Positions 49,501 through 58,513 of a stretch of DNA of 64,000 nucleotides are shown in pieces. A model generated the notes under the pieces. That model was given only the letters and a program-made list of their open reading frames with translations. It made no database searches and was not told the origin of the DNA. The stretch covers positions 3,968,001-4,032,000 of the forward strand of contig CAWJDO010000002.1 of NCBI GenBank assembly GCA_963841635.1, in the 5' to 3' direction. Within the stretch, counting starts at the first letter, position 1. The number at the start of each line of letters is the position of its first letter. Source of the DNA: DASWZN01 sp963841635. GTDB lineage: Bacteria > Acidobacteriota > Terriglobia > Bryobacterales > Bryobacteraceae. A program made the position numbers and the translations under genes.

Positions 49501-52309
49501 GCGCCGTGCCGAAGTACACGTCGTAAGAAGTGGCCCCGCTCGCCGCGTTCCAGCTCAGGGCCGGCGTCGCCGATACCCCTGTCGCCCCATTCGCTGGCGC
49601 GCTCAGGACCGGCGCCGGAGGGCCGGCAGCCAGCGTCGTGAACGACCACGTGGCGGAAGTGTTCGACCCGCCTGTGTTCTTAGCCACGATCCGCCAGTAG
49701 TACAGCGTCCCTGCGGTCAGCGTGCCAGGAGAGTAACTGGTCGCCGTCGTGTTGACCGCCAGAGGCGGCGTCGACGCGGTGCCGAAATACACGTCATACG
49801 ACGTCGCCCCGCTGGACGAGTTCCAGGTCACCGCCGCCGTTGTCATGACCCCGGTCGCCCCGTTCGCCGGCGAGAAGAGTACCGGAGCAGGCGGCGCGGG
49901 CGTCAACGTCGTAAACGACCACGTGCCGGAGCTGTTCGATCCGCTCGCATTCTTAGCCACCACTCGCCAGTAATACAGCGTCCCTCCGCTCAAGGTACCC
50001 ACGGAGTAACTGGTCGCCGTCGTATTGGCCGCCAGCGGCGGCGACGACGCAGTGCCGAAGTACACGTCATAGGAAGTCGCCCCCGTAGACGCGCTCCAAC
50101 TTAGCGTCGGCGTCAGCGACACCCCCGTGGCTCCGTTCGCCGGCGCACTCAACCCCGGTGCCGGCAGTCCTCCCGCCACGTTCGCCGTGTAACTGGCCGT
50201 TCCGCTGAATGTCTCGCCAAACGAGTTACTGCTTACCGTGACCGGGAGCGAGTATGGGCCTGCGGCGCCCGGCGCGTTGAGAGTCAGGTTGCCCGCCGAA
50301 GAGGTGTGCCCCGCCTGGATATCGCCCAGCGACATCGTCGCTACACCCGAAAACCCGGTCGGCAACTGGGCCTGCGCCGTCACTGCGAACGCTGTCAGAT
50401 CCCCACTGTTGGTCGCCGTGCAGCTCAACGTGAATTGCGAACCCGCCGGAATCGAAGACGGCAGGCTGCACGACGGACTCAAGCTCGGCCCGGTAGTTGT
50501 CGTCGCCGGGCTGCTGAACGCCACAGCGTACGGCTCCGAACTCACGCCGGCAAGCGATGAAGTCGCCATATCCACCGCGAGCACAGCGTCGCCGGTATAG
50601 GTTGCAGACACCTGCTCGACGTTCTGAATCGTCGTAGCCGACGACGAGAGCTGCGCTCCCGTGTCCGCCCGGAACAGGTACAGATTAATGTCATTGAAAT
50701 TGGAAGTGCTGCCGCTGACATGGCGGTTCCAGGTGACGGTCGCCTGTGCGGCTCCCGACGGCGTGAATTTGTATAGCTGGAAGCCGCTCGCCGCCAGGCT
50801 GCCCGTGGCGTAATTCATCTCCTGGTAGGCCGTTGTCAGATTGGTGTTACCCCAGCCCCGGTCGGCCGCCCAGCCGGTGTTGTCCGTGGTGTTAATAAGG
50901 ACCGCCTTAACTGCCAGCTCGTTCGAAATACCCGCGCTTCGGAGCACGGCGGCCGAACCCGCCAAATGCGGCGACGCCATGCTGGTGCCGCTCATGAGAA
51001 TAAAGTCGTCGCCCGTTTCCGACGAGTTATCCCACCTGTAATTCGCCGAGTAAATGCTGTTGCCGGGCGCAGCCAGATCCGGCTTATACCGGCCACCGTT
51101 AGTCGGGCCGCGGCTGCTGAAGCCGGAGATCGTGCCGCGTGAACTCCAGCTCGCGGCAGTGATCGAGTTATACGCAATCCCGGGACTACCGACAGTGTGG
51201 CTGCCGGGACCGTCGTTGCCGGCGGCGATCGCAATCGTCAGCCCGTAAGTGTCTATGTATTTGTCGATCGACCGCGTGAAGCTGTCGTCATCGCCGCTCG
51301 CCGTGCCCCCGAAACTGTAATTCAGGACTTTCAGGGCCGTATTCTTGACCGCCCAATCGATCCCCGCCAGCACGTCGCTGTCGTACGACTCGCCTCCGCC
51401 GCCGCACGTCCCGGATGTGGACACGGCGAAACCGACCTTCAAGCTATACAGCGTGCCAACGCCTTTGGCGACGCCCTGGTAGTTCGTCCACCCGGCCGAG
51501 CCCTGGCTCATGACAATCCCGGTGACGTGGCTGCCGTGACCCTCCTGGTCTTCCGCCGAGCTCGCATTGTCGTTAAAGCAGGAATCCGTGCTGGCGGTAG
51601 TTAGAAATACGTTACCTACAACCTTTCCGCCAAAAGCCGGATGATTTGTTCTGGCGCCCGTGTCCAGCACTCCCACCGACTGACCCTGCCCGGTATATCC
51701 CGCCGTCCAAAACGTCGGGGCGCCCAGGGCCGGAACGCTGGTCGCAAGCTCGGCGTACCGCACCTCCACCGGGAAGACCTCCGCCACCGATGGGTCGGCC
51801 TCCAGCGGCGCGATCGCCGACGCCGGTATCTCCGCCGCGAGCATGTTGATGCCCTGGTAGCGCAAAACGTGGGTGGCGCCCCAGCCTCCAAGCCGGCTCT
51901 CCATCGCGTCCTGCTCGGGCTTGATAGCCTGCTCAATCGCCTGGAATGCCTGCCGCCGCGTCTGGAGGACCACTGCGTCCACCGCCGCTCCAGCCTGGCT
52001 CCATTCCGCGACGCTCGGGAACGGCTGCCCCGCCACTCGCTGATACCGGGAGTCGGCGATCTGCTGCGACAGCGCGTTAGCCGCCTCCACCTGCTGGTAG
52101 ATTCCGGCCTGCGGCTGGCCCGTCAGAACAACGAAAACCCGGATCGGCGTCTGGGACTGCGCCCGTGCGTAAACCCGTGGATCGATCTTCGGACTGACCA
52201 CCGTCTGCGCGGCGCTCTGCGCCTTCTGTCCCAATGCCGCGGGAGCCATGCCAACGCAGGTCCCCAGGAGCGCAACGGCCCACAGCCTTCGAATTACAGT
52301 GGATTTCAT
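46580..52309 (-). CDS. Giant secreted subtilisin-like protease with FN3-like repeats
   Basis: 1909 residues. Signal peptide at 1-27 (LWAVALLGTCVGMAPAALG). An inhibitor-like propeptide (~50-185) precedes an S8 catalytic domain with D216 (VGVLDTGAR), H258 (EGHGSHVTG) and S443 (SGTSMASPHLAG). A C-terminal-of-catalysis domain follows to ~715. Then nine tandem FN3-like repeats of about 91 residues (consensus ATSYDVYFGTA ... LYYWRVVAKNAGGSN), and at ~1520-1909 three ~125-residue repeats that open TPCRIADTRSP and end in V-x-DINGYF. The stop follows NGYFAP. Adhesion or substrate-binding roles for the repeats are inferred. A separate remnant of the last repeat lies at 56023-56076. Confidence 0.93.
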   Translation of the reverse strand: MKSTVIRRLWAVALLGTCVGMAPAALGQKAQSAAQTVVSPKIDPRVYARAQSQTPIRVFVVLTGQPQAGIYQQVEAANALSQQIADSRYQRVAGQPFPSVAEWSQAGAAVDAVVLQTRRQAFQAIEQAIKPEQDAMESRLGGWGATHVLRYQGINMLAAEIPASAIAPLEADPSVAEVFPVEVRYAELATSVPALGAPTFWTAGYTGQGQSVGVLDTGARTNHPAFGGKVVGNVFLTTASTDSCFNDNASSAEDQEGHGSHVTGIVMSQGSAGWTNYQGVAKGVGTLYSLKVGFAVSTSGTCGGGGESYDSDVLAGIDWAVKNTALKVLNYSFGGTASGDDDSFTRSIDKYIDTYGLTIAIAAGNDGPGSHTVGSPGIAYNSITAASWSSRGTISGFSSRGPTNGGRYKPDLAAPGNSIYSANYRWDNSSETGDDFILMSGTSMASPHLAGSAAVLRSAGISNELAVKAVLINTTDNTGWAADRGWGNTNLTTAYQEMNYATGSLAASGFQLYKFTPSGAAQATVTWNRHVSGSTSNFNDINLYLFRADTGAQLSSSATTIQNVEQVSATYTGDAVLAVDMATSSLAGVSSEPYAVAFSSPATTTTGPSLSPSCSLPSSIPAGSQFTLSCTATNSGDLTAFAVTAQAQLPTGFSGVATMSLGDIQAGHTSSAGNLTLNAPGAAGPYSLPVTVSSNSFGETFSGTASYTANVAGGLPAPGLSAPANGATGVSLTPTLSWSASTGATSYDVYFGTASSPPLAANTTATSYSVGTLSGGTLYYWRVVAKNASGSNSSGTWSFTTLTPAPPAPVLFSPANGATGVMTTAAVTWNSSSGATSYDVYFGTASTPPLAVNTTATSYSPGTLTAGTLYYWRIVAKNTGGSNTSATWSFTTLAAGPPAPVLSAPANGATGVSATPALSWNAASGATSYDVYFGTAPAPPLATNIAGTTYSPGPLSAGTVYYWRVVAKNAGGSNSSATWSFTTQVAAPPAPVLSAPANGATGVSATPTLSWSAASGATSYDVYFGTAPSPPLATNSTGTTYSPGTLSAGTVYYWRVVAKNAGGSNSSAMWSFTTQVAGPAAPVLSAPGNGATGISATPVLSWNASSRATSYDVYFGTAPAPPLASNTAGTTYSPGTLSAGTLYYWRVVAKNAGGSSTSATWSFTTQVAAPPAPVLSAPANGAGGIAVAPVLSWSAASGATSYDVYFGTASSPALSANTAGTTYLPGTLSAGTVYYWYVVAKNVAGSNASAVWSFATNVAAPGLTAPANGAIGVSWTPTLSWTASSGATSYDVYFGTANPPPRLTSITATSYSPGTLSPGTTYHWLVVARNSGGVAASATWSFTTQLAPPNLLGPDNGAVGVSQQPTLSWSGSIGAATYDVYLGTSPSPPLVTTTTETNYAAGPLAGGVLYYWRVVANGSGSSTSITWSFTTQVAAPVPGGPANGGFGVSLTPSLTWSAAAGATSYDVYFGTQAAPPLVTNVTGASYGPGTLISGALYFWRVVARDSGSASSSATWSFTTEGTPPPVTALRYIPVTPCRIADTRSPAGPFGGPSMGAGELRAIAIPQSGCGIPATAQAYSLNLTVVPRGRLSYLTLWASGAPRPVVSTLNSFEGTVVANAAIVPAGAGGGVNVYVTDPTDVIVDIDGYFDSTSGANAYSFYPATPCRIADTRSPTGAFGGPSMEAHERRDFAIPSSACGLPVAAKAYSLNVTVVPDPSVDYLGYLTTWPAGQGQPPVSTLNSWTGKVVANAALVPAGTNGAISVFVTDRTDVILDTNGYFAAPGSAGALSFYPVSPCRVVDTRSPDGPFGGPILAAQTGRSFPIPASGCGIPATAAAYSMNVTVVPSGALSFLTTWPTGAGQPFVSTLNSFDGSVVANAAIVPAGAGGAVSVFVTNQTHVVLDINGYFAP
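47755..50165 (-). repeat. Nine in-frame FN3-like coding repeats (about 273 bp each)
   Basis: The strongest matches are repeats 3 to 6 (roughly 48.6-49.7 kb). The outer repeats are more diverged, as expected for an array homogenised in its middle by unequal recombination. Confidence 0.9.
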
Positions 52310-53771
52310 GAGCGGATGTCTCTCTTTGTGCCCCTGCGGCGACGCGTAAGGTCTGGCCTAGTTTACATCGAGGGAATTGGGACGGCAACCGCGCAACGTC
52401 TCCCGGTTCTCAGTCGGTTTGCCGGAGCGCCAGCGCGTGCTGGTCGCGGTCGTGGATCGCGTCGAAGGCCTGCTTGAGCTGCGGGTAAACGGCCACCGGA
52501 AAAACGAGACTGCCACCCCGCCCGAACACCAGTTTTCGCCGTTGTACCAACTTGCCCGCGCCGGCCATGACGGTGACTTGGTAGGAACCGATCTCGCCCA
52601 GGTCCAGCGGGCCGGGGGCCTCGGGATTCTCCAGACTGTAACCGCGCGGAACCTTCACCGTGACCTCATCCTCTTCCGTCCAGGCGTAGTCGAAGAACAC
52701 CGGGTAGTGGCGTGCGCTCGCCGCGAAGCGCGCCGGTTGGTCGCGGTCGAAGTAGTCCATCTGCAGGATCATCCGCTTGCCGGTCTTCTGCGCGTAGCCG
52801 GGGATCGTCACCTGGTAGGAGCATTGGAGCGGCCGCTCGGCGCCACCGACATTTTCGACCCTGACTTCGGACACCTGGGCGGCGTCGAACTGCTTCCGTA
52901 CCGCCTCGCGGACGCTCTCCTCCCGGTTGGCGGCCGACAGCGCCTTCCATTCCTTGCGGCGCCCGGCCGCGGCATGTCCGCTGTAGGCCAGACGCACCAG
53001 TCCCCGGAGCGTGCCGTCCTCCTTGAGTTCGAAGGACCCCGTCCGCGAGGTCACGGACTTCTCGGGGCCGGAGAACGGGGTCGGCACGAATAGCGGCGTG
53101 TCGGGATCGCCGATCAGCCCCAGCACGCCCTCGGCCTGCCAAGGCAACATGTCCGGAGGCAACTCGCGATCCGCCGCGTTCCAGAACTTCCAGACCCCGC
53201 CCAGTTGGACCGCGGTGGCAGCGCGTGGCAACAGGTCCGCGTCCACTTGCGACGGGCTGAAAGCGATGTCGCCGCGGTCGGCCACCATCACCAGCCGCGC
53301 GTCGAACCCGGCCGCGGTGGCGATCGCGGCGAACAACAGGTTCACCTCGGAATCCGTGCCCAGGCCGCGCTTCAGAGCGTCGCTCGGGAACCAACTCGCC
53401 CTCGCTTTCCTGCGCTCTTGCGACGTCACGTCATCGGCCGCCAGGCTCTTAATCCTGGCGCGGCAATAGAGCGCGATGCGGGCCAGTCGCTCCTCGGGAT
53501 CGGTCGCACCGCCCACCGCCTCGACGGCCGCCCGCCGGATGTCGGCGTCCGGCTTGAGAACGCGCTTGCCCAGTCCGAAAACGTCTTTGCCGGTGCCCTT
53601 CCAGTACTGCTCCGGCGTCTTCTCGAGGAAGATGTAGTGCAGCAGGAGCCAGGGCTTCGCCTGAGCCTCCGGCGGCATCAGCGGCTCATCGATAGCGGCA
53701 GGCAGGTTCTCCATGGATATGGTGTAGAAGCCGCCTTTGCCCTTGCTCACCGGCGGCAGCTTGGTCTGAAA

Positions 53772-55277
53772 CCACTGCTGTGCAAATTAGCGCTGCCTGC
53801 CTCTCGCCCCTACTGCATCCATTGAGGATGACCTCGGCATTGGCCTCCTGACGGAAACCTGGTTGCCGTGACACTGGGATAAAGTGCTACCCGCTGGGGC
53901 GCCTCCTGCTATCCAAATTGCGATCGCTCATTCCTATATTTCTCCGCATGTTGTGTAGCAGCCGCCTTTTCTGCTGTCCCATTTACAGGGCCAGCGCCAG
54001 TTGCTCGGCTGGCACCAGAGGTGGTGGAGGCTGCCAGGGGTCGTTCAGCCAGGTCCACAGGTCGCGGTACACGAACAGTTGTTGCCGCAGCAGGGCAACC
54101 AGGTTGGACAGGCTCCAAGCGAACGTGCTCTTCAGTTGCAGGTACTTCAACACCAGCATGGCAATCAGCGCCGTCCAGATCTGAATCTGCACCGCGTTCT
54201 CGCTGGTGCCGACAAAGGTCTTGACCTTCAGACCCTGCTTCAGGGCCTTGAAGAAGAGTTCTATCTGCCAGCGCTCTTTGTAGATCCGGGCAATCGTCCG
54301 GGCCGCCAGGCGCAGGTTGTTGGTGACGAACACCAGGGTCTCCTGTTTCTCTTCCACCCAAACCTCGATGCGCCGCAGGCGGGCCTCGGGACCGACCTGT
54401 TCCTGGCTGGTCAGCAGGATCACTTCGTCGCGCAGGATGTCGGAACCCTCCGGCACCGGCCGCTCCTCCGCCACTCCGTACAAGGCGTTGTCCTTGAGCC
54501 GGGTGACGAAATCGACATGCGAGCGGGTCAGTTCCAGCCACCAGTCGTAGTCCGGGTAGCCGCGGTCGAATACCACGATGGTGCCGGGCGCGAAGTGGAT
54601 CTTGCGGGCCTCGGTGACATCGGCCCGCCGGCCCTCGGTGATGACGGCATAGCAGGGCAGGCAGCCGTCGTGGTCCAGCACCAGGTGCAGCTTCAGCGCG
54701 CCCTTGGTCTTCTTATAGCGCGCCCAGTCGAAGCTCTCGGCGCACAGTTCCACCATGCTGGAGTCGAGGCTCAGGAGCTTGTGCTTGAAGCGGAACTTGC
54801 GCCGGGTGCGCAAGGCCGCCTCCGCTTGGCAGCGGGCCAACGTCTGATCGAAGATCGCCCGGTACAACTCCCAAGGCCGGTGGGCGTTGGCGTAGGAAAG
54901 CGTGGTGACCTTGGGGCAGTCGGCGATGCCGAGATGGCGCAACTTGCCCTCCAACGCGGCCAGCCCCCCACAGATCTCCCGCAGGCTCTGAGCGTAAGCG
55001 AGTTGGCAAAACAACATCGCCACGAACTGCTGCCAGCAGGTGAATCCGCGGGCATGGCGCTCGGCGTGGTGCTCACGCACCAGCGCCTGAAACTCCAGGC
55101 GCGGGAAGAACTGCAAAAGCTGGCTGAAAATGCTGCATACTCGATTCATGGCGGGGTGGCTCCTTGGTAGTTGAACTCAGTTTCTTGCGGAAACCTGAGC
55201 CACACTACCAGACTGGACGCCCCGCCGTCTCGCTACACCTCACGCCCGTGGCTCGAAGCTAATTTGCACGGGAGTGG
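53772..55277 (-). mobile_element. IS4-family insertion sequence, copy B, complete
   Basis: 1506 bp with ~20-bp imperfect inverted ends (CCACTGCTGTGCAAATTAGC and the complement of CCACTCCCGTGCAAATTAGC), flanked by TCTGAAA at 53765-53771 and 55278-55284. Nearly identical to copy A at 13389-14879, so the insertion is recent. Confidence 0.96.
53983..55149 (-). CDS. IS4-family DDE transposase (copy B)
   Basis: 388 residues, identical to the product at 13517-14683, with the same IYKERWQIELFFKALK signature. It lies in an element with both ends present, so this copy is the likely mobile source. Confidence 0.95.
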   Translation of the reverse strand: MNRVCSIFSQLLQFFPRLEFQALVREHHAERHARGFTCWQQFVAMLFCQLAYAQSLREICGGLAALEGKLRHLGIADCPKVTTLSYANAHRPWELYRAIFDQTLARCQAEAALRTRRKFRFKHKLLSLDSSMVELCAESFDWARYKKTKGALKLHLVLDHDGCLPCYAVITEGRRADVTEARKIHFAPGTIVVFDRGYPDYDWWLELTRSHVDFVTRLKDNALYGVAEERPVPEGSDILRDEVILLTSQEQVGPEARLRRIEVWVEEKQETLVFVTNNLRLAARTIARIYKERWQIELFFKALKQGLKVKTFVGTSENAVQIQIWTALIAMLVLKYLQLKSTFAWSLSNLVALLRQQLFVYRDLWTWLNDPWQPPPPLVPAEQLALAL

Positions 55278-56022
55278 TCTGAAACGGAACGGCATTCAGC
55301 GTTACCGGCGACGGCCCGATGGTCGAAAGTCCGCGTATCAAGTACGTGACCTGCTGTATCGGAATGTCGCGCGAGAGCTGCAGGCGCACGCACGGCGCAC
55401 CACTCCAGCCGGAATCACTCCACAGGGAAGGCTCGAAGTCGTAGGCATTCTCGGACCACTTGTACTCGATGATGTCTCCCGGCTCCAGGCCGGGCATCGC
55501 AAAGGCCACCACTTTCGCTTTGAGTCCGCGGAAGACCACCGCATTGCGGACCGCGATCGAGGACTTCGCGAGCGGCACGATCCTGCCGTCGCGCTTGATG
55601 GTCCGTCCGCTCACCGTGCCCTCGGCGCTGGCGGGAAGGGTTACCGTTCCCTGACTCTGACAGCCGTACTGGTTGAAAAGCTTGATCCGGATGTAGTGCT
55701 CGAAGTTCGTGCCGGAAAAAAGCCAGCCTTCGCTCCGTTCCACGCGAACCTGCCAGAACAGAACCTCGGCCGGAGCGTCCTTCTCTACTCTCGGTGCCTG
55801 CAGGCTCAGTTCGGCGACCGTCACCGGCAGCCAGTCGGAGGCCAGGGCTGGTCCACCGAACACAGCGCCGGCCGCCAGCCACCACAGCACGCGGCGAACA
55901 AGGCAGCCTACCAAGTTTTCCACTTTCTGCTCCCGAGCCGGACCGGCACTTTCGGATCGGGAAACCATTCTATAACGGAATGCGCACGAATTCCACCTTC
56001 GTTCCGCCTGCGCGCCAGCGTG

Positions 56023-56076
56023 TTACGGCGCGAAATATCCGTTGATATCGAGAACTACGTGGGTGCCGTTCGTCAC
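56023..56076 (-). pseudogene. Remnant of the protease C-terminal repeat
   Basis: Eighteen codons read VTNGTHVVLDINGYFAP and a stop, nearly the same as the end of the giant protease (VTNQTHVVLDINGYFAP). Everything upstream is missing; the break is at about 56077, where the integrase-like fragment begins. Confidence 0.85.
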
Positions 56077-56082
56077 GTTAAC

Positions 56083-56169
56083 CTTTTGCGGCGGGTCCTG
56101 AAGCCCGCGGGAGAGCGACTTGGAATCCCTTGGCTGAGTTGGCACGTATTCCGCCACACGGGGATGTGA
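56083..56169 (+). pseudogene. Tyrosine integrase fragment next to tRNA-Val
   Basis: The frame reads LRRVLKPAGERLGIPWLSWH then VFRHTGM and a stop; the H-x-x-R-H box (HVFRH) of tyrosine recombinases is recognisable. The catalytic C-terminus with the Tyr is lost. No open frame precedes it because it starts at the junction with the protease-repeat remnant. Confidence 0.75.
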
Positions 56170-56274
56170 GCCAAATGGGCCACTGGGATGTGAGAATGAC
56201 ACTGCACCACACGCATTCGGACTTGAACCGGCGGCCGGCAGGCAATCGAAGCCATGTCGGACCGGGTTGAAACG

Positions 56275-56351
56275 TGGTGGGCGCGACAGGACTCGAACCT
56301 GTGACCTCCTGCGTGTGAAGCAGGCGCTCTAACCAACTGAGCTACGCGCCC
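56275..56351 (-). tRNA. tRNA-Val(CAC)
   Basis: 77 nt with encoded CCA. Acceptor stem GGGCGCG / CGCGCCC, D arm GCTC...GAGC, anticodon arm CCTGC-TTCACAC-GCAGG with anticodon CAC (reads GUG), T arm ACAGG-TTCGAGT-CCTGT. It lies between an integrase remnant and fliM, which suggests an old integration site. Confidence 0.96.
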
Positions 56352-56418
56352 GAAGGGTTGAACTCAAATTGTACAACACCCGACGGCGCAGCCGGGCGCT
56401 CGACCGGACTCACCCGAA

Positions 56419-57372
56419 CTATTCCAGCGGCTTCCGGACTTCGCCCACCAGGAAAGCCCGCTTCTGTCCGGTGGTCACTAGGTGACCATCGTACTTCCGC
56501 GCACCATTCGCCAGCAGGCACACCGGCCTGTCGAGAGGGAAGTCGAACCGCAGAACGTCTCCCGGCGCCAGACGTCCCAGATCTTCGGCCAGCACCACCG
56601 GTCCTTCCAGACGCGCATCCAGCCGCAGGTTCCCTCCCTTGAGCAGGCGCAGGACCCGAGCCTGCTCTTCGTCCGTCGATTGCGCGCGCCGCACGCTCCA
56701 CTGCTGCTCGAATTTCTGCCGCAGCATCTTGATCACGATCGACGGCATCCCGATGTTGATCATCCCGGAATTGTCGGCCATGCGGACCTCGAGGCCTATG
56801 GCGACCACCGCCTCATTCGGCGCCATCACCTGCAGTAACTGTGGTTCGGTCTCGCGCGCCTCGATAGTGAAGTCGATGGGCGAGATGCCTTGCCAGGCCT
56901 GCCGCAGGTCGTGCAGGATGATGCGGTACAGCCCGTCGAGCACCACCTGTTCGATCTCGGTTATTTCGCGCCGCATGTTGCTGCTGCTCTTGCCGCTGCC
57001 GCCCAGCAGCATCTCGAGAACGGGAAACACCAGGGCCGAGCTGATCTCGAGCACGGCGTTTCCCTCGTAGGGCTTCAGCCCCAGCGACACCAGGCAGGTG
57101 GGCGAGGGCAGGCATTGGGAAAACTCGGCGAAAGAGAGCTGCTCTACCGAGACCAGGTTCACCACCACGTACGCGCGCAGGTAGGCGGACAGGCTGGAGG
57201 CCAGCGTGCGGGCGAAGCTGTCGTGCAGGAGGTGGACGGCACGGAGTTGCTCCTTGGCAATGCGATCCGGGCGGCGGAAGTCGTAGGCAATGGCGCGCGC
57301 CGCCGCCTCTTCCGTGTGCCGGCCGATCCGGAACAGGCCGTCAATCTCATCCTGGGTGAGCGATCGATCCAA
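56419..57372 (-). CDS. fliM: Flagellar motor switch protein FliM
   Basis: TTG 57372 is chosen: AGGAGG lies eight bases upstream and the product begins MDRSLTQDEIDGLFR, the CheY-binding N-terminal segment of FliM; it gives 317 residues. The middle CheC-like domain (CLPSPTCLVSLGLKPYEGNA, LLGG) and the C-terminal SpoA domain (LRLDARLEGPVVLAEDLGRL, DVLRFDFPLDRPVCLLANG) follow. FliM sets rotation direction. No other flagellar gene is nearby, so this may be an isolated copy. A longer GTG start at 57471 is possible but has no clear ribosome binding site. Confidence 0.9.
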   Translation of the reverse strand: MDRSLTQDEIDGLFRIGRHTEEAAARAIAYDFRRPDRIAKEQLRAVHLLHDSFARTLASSLSAYLRAYVVVNLVSVEQLSFAEFSQCLPSPTCLVSLGLKPYEGNAVLEISSALVFPVLEMLLGGSGKSSSNMRREITEIEQVVLDGLYRIILHDLRQAWQGISPIDFTIEARETEPQLLQVMAPNEAVVAIGLEVRMADNSGMINIGMPSIVIKMLRQKFEQQWSVRRAQSTDEEQARVLRLLKGGNLRLDARLEGPVVLAEDLGRLAPGDVLRFDFPLDRPVCLLANGARKYDGHLVTTGQKRAFLVGEVRKPLE

Positions 57373-57507
57373 GGGGAAACCCTCCTGATCGACAATCGGC
57401 TGGTGCCCCCATATTCTGTAGAGCGCCACCGCGGCCCGGGCCAGATGCTGGCGCATCTGCGGCTTGCGCACGGCATCGCCGCCTGCCCGCCCGTCACAGC
57501 CGCCTTC

Positions 57508-58065
57508 CTATGCGATCGCGGGATGCTTGCGAGGAAACTCGCGTCCCAGCAGTTCGGCCGGGCCCGCCCCGGCGCTCATCGGAGGTGTGAGGCAGAACTT
57601 CACCAGCAGCCGGCCGCCATCGCAAACAAACGGGTTGACGATCCAGTTGCTGCCGGCGCTCCGCGTGGTGAAGTTCCGGCCGTAGACAACGCTGGGGATG
57701 CCCAACCCGATCGGTCCCAGATCCCGTTCCATGGCGTTCTTTACGTTTCCGATGATCATGTTCGCGATCTCCGCCACCGCATCCAGCACTTCTTCGCTGA
57801 TGCCCTCGCCCGCCGGATCGCACTCGGTCATCAACAGGCTCGCGTAGAACTTGCGCGCCAGCGGCGCGTCGCACTGTACCACTCCTCCTCCGGTCCATTG
57901 GCCCGCCAGCCCGATCAACGCAACCACGCCGTCCACGTTGCCCGTCGAATTCGACTCCTCGTAGGCCGGCTCCGCCTCGATCTCCAACCCCATCATCATC
58001 GAGAAGACCTCGCGAGTCGCAACCCGGACCGCGTCTGTCACCTTTGCGTGATCAAGCGTTTTCAT
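57508..58065 (-). CDS. cheX: CheX-like CheY-P phosphatase
   Basis: ATG 58065 with GGGAGG upstream gives 185 residues. The E99-x-x-N102 motif (AEIANMIIGNVK) that inserts into CheY's active site in CheX/CheC proteins is present once, as in CheX. The domain core GVVALIGLAGQWTGG is also conserved. It sits between cheY and fliM, so it probably acts on the adjacent CheY. Confidence 0.85.
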   Translation of the reverse strand: MKTLDHAKVTDAVRVATREVFSMMMGLEIEAEPAYEESNSTGNVDGVVALIGLAGQWTGGGVVQCDAPLARKFYASLLMTECDPAGEGISEEVLDAVAEIANMIIGNVKNAMERDLGPIGLGIPSVVYGRNFTTRSAGSNWIVNPFVCDGGRLLVKFCLTPPMSAGAGPAELLGREFPRKHPAIA

Positions 58066-58084
58066 TCCGTCCCCTCCCGCGGGC

Positions 58085-58465
58085 CTAGACTGCGAAGATT
58101 CCATCCAGCGTCTGCCGGAACTGTTCCGCCGAGAACGGTTTGCGCACGTACCCGACGGCGCCCATCTTGGCGGCCGCCATGACCTTGCTTTCGCTGCCCT
58201 CCGTCGTGACCATCACCACCGGCAGGTGCTTCCACCTCTCGTTCGCCTTGATATTCTCCAGCAGCTGCAGCCCGTCCATGTTGGGCATATTAATGTCCGC
58301 CAGGATCAGGTCCACCTTCTGGCTTTCCAGCGTCTTCAAGGCTTCCAGGCCGTCGCCGGCCTCATAGATTTGGCCGAGCGGCATGTCCGCTTGTCGGAGC
58401 ACGCGCTGGACGATCTTGCGTATGGCGGCCGAGTCGTCCACGATCAATACGTCGAGGAGCATCAA
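58085..58465 (-). CDS. cheY: CheY-like single-domain response regulator
   Basis: 126 residues with the acidic pair D10-D11 (LIVDDS), phosphoacceptor D57 (LADINMPNMDG), T87/T88 (MVTTEG) and K109 (VRKPF). No output domain. Its position with FliM and CheX genes supports a chemotaxis role. It is 48 bases downstream of purS. Confidence 0.93.
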   Translation of the reverse strand: MMLLDVLIVDDSAAIRKIVQRVLRQADMPLGQIYEAGDGLEALKTLESQKVDLILADINMPNMDGLQLLENIKANERWKHLPVVMVTTEGSESKVMAAAKMGAVGYVRKPFSAEQFRQTLDGIFAV

Positions 58466-58513
58466 CCGTCTTATCGGCGGTTCGGTCGCGGAGCTTGAGG
58501 GGGAGCGCCGCGG

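Larger units (their letters stand above)
52410..55968 (-). pseudogene. DUF3857/transglutaminase-like protein gene split by an IS
   Basis: Reading minus, ATG 55968 encodes a signal peptide/anchor and a DUF3857 N-terminal domain (VERSEGWLFSGTNFEHYIRI, AMPGLEPGDIIEYKWSENAY) as far as LNAVPFQT. The IS4 copy B then interrupts. After it, KLPPVSKGKGG resumes with a transglutaminase-like region (LGTDSEVNLLFAAIATAAGF) and a C-terminal beta domain. Removing the 1506-bp element plus one 7-bp target copy restores an uninterrupted frame of 681 residues. The usual transglutaminase Cys is absent (GLGTDSEVN), so even the intact protein may lack that activity. Confidence 0.9.

Noticed and set aside
47755..50165. 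Regular ~273-bp repeats that could suggest a satellite or CRISPR-like array
   Set aside because: The repeats are in frame, encode FN3-like domains, and have no short constant repeat with unique spacers.
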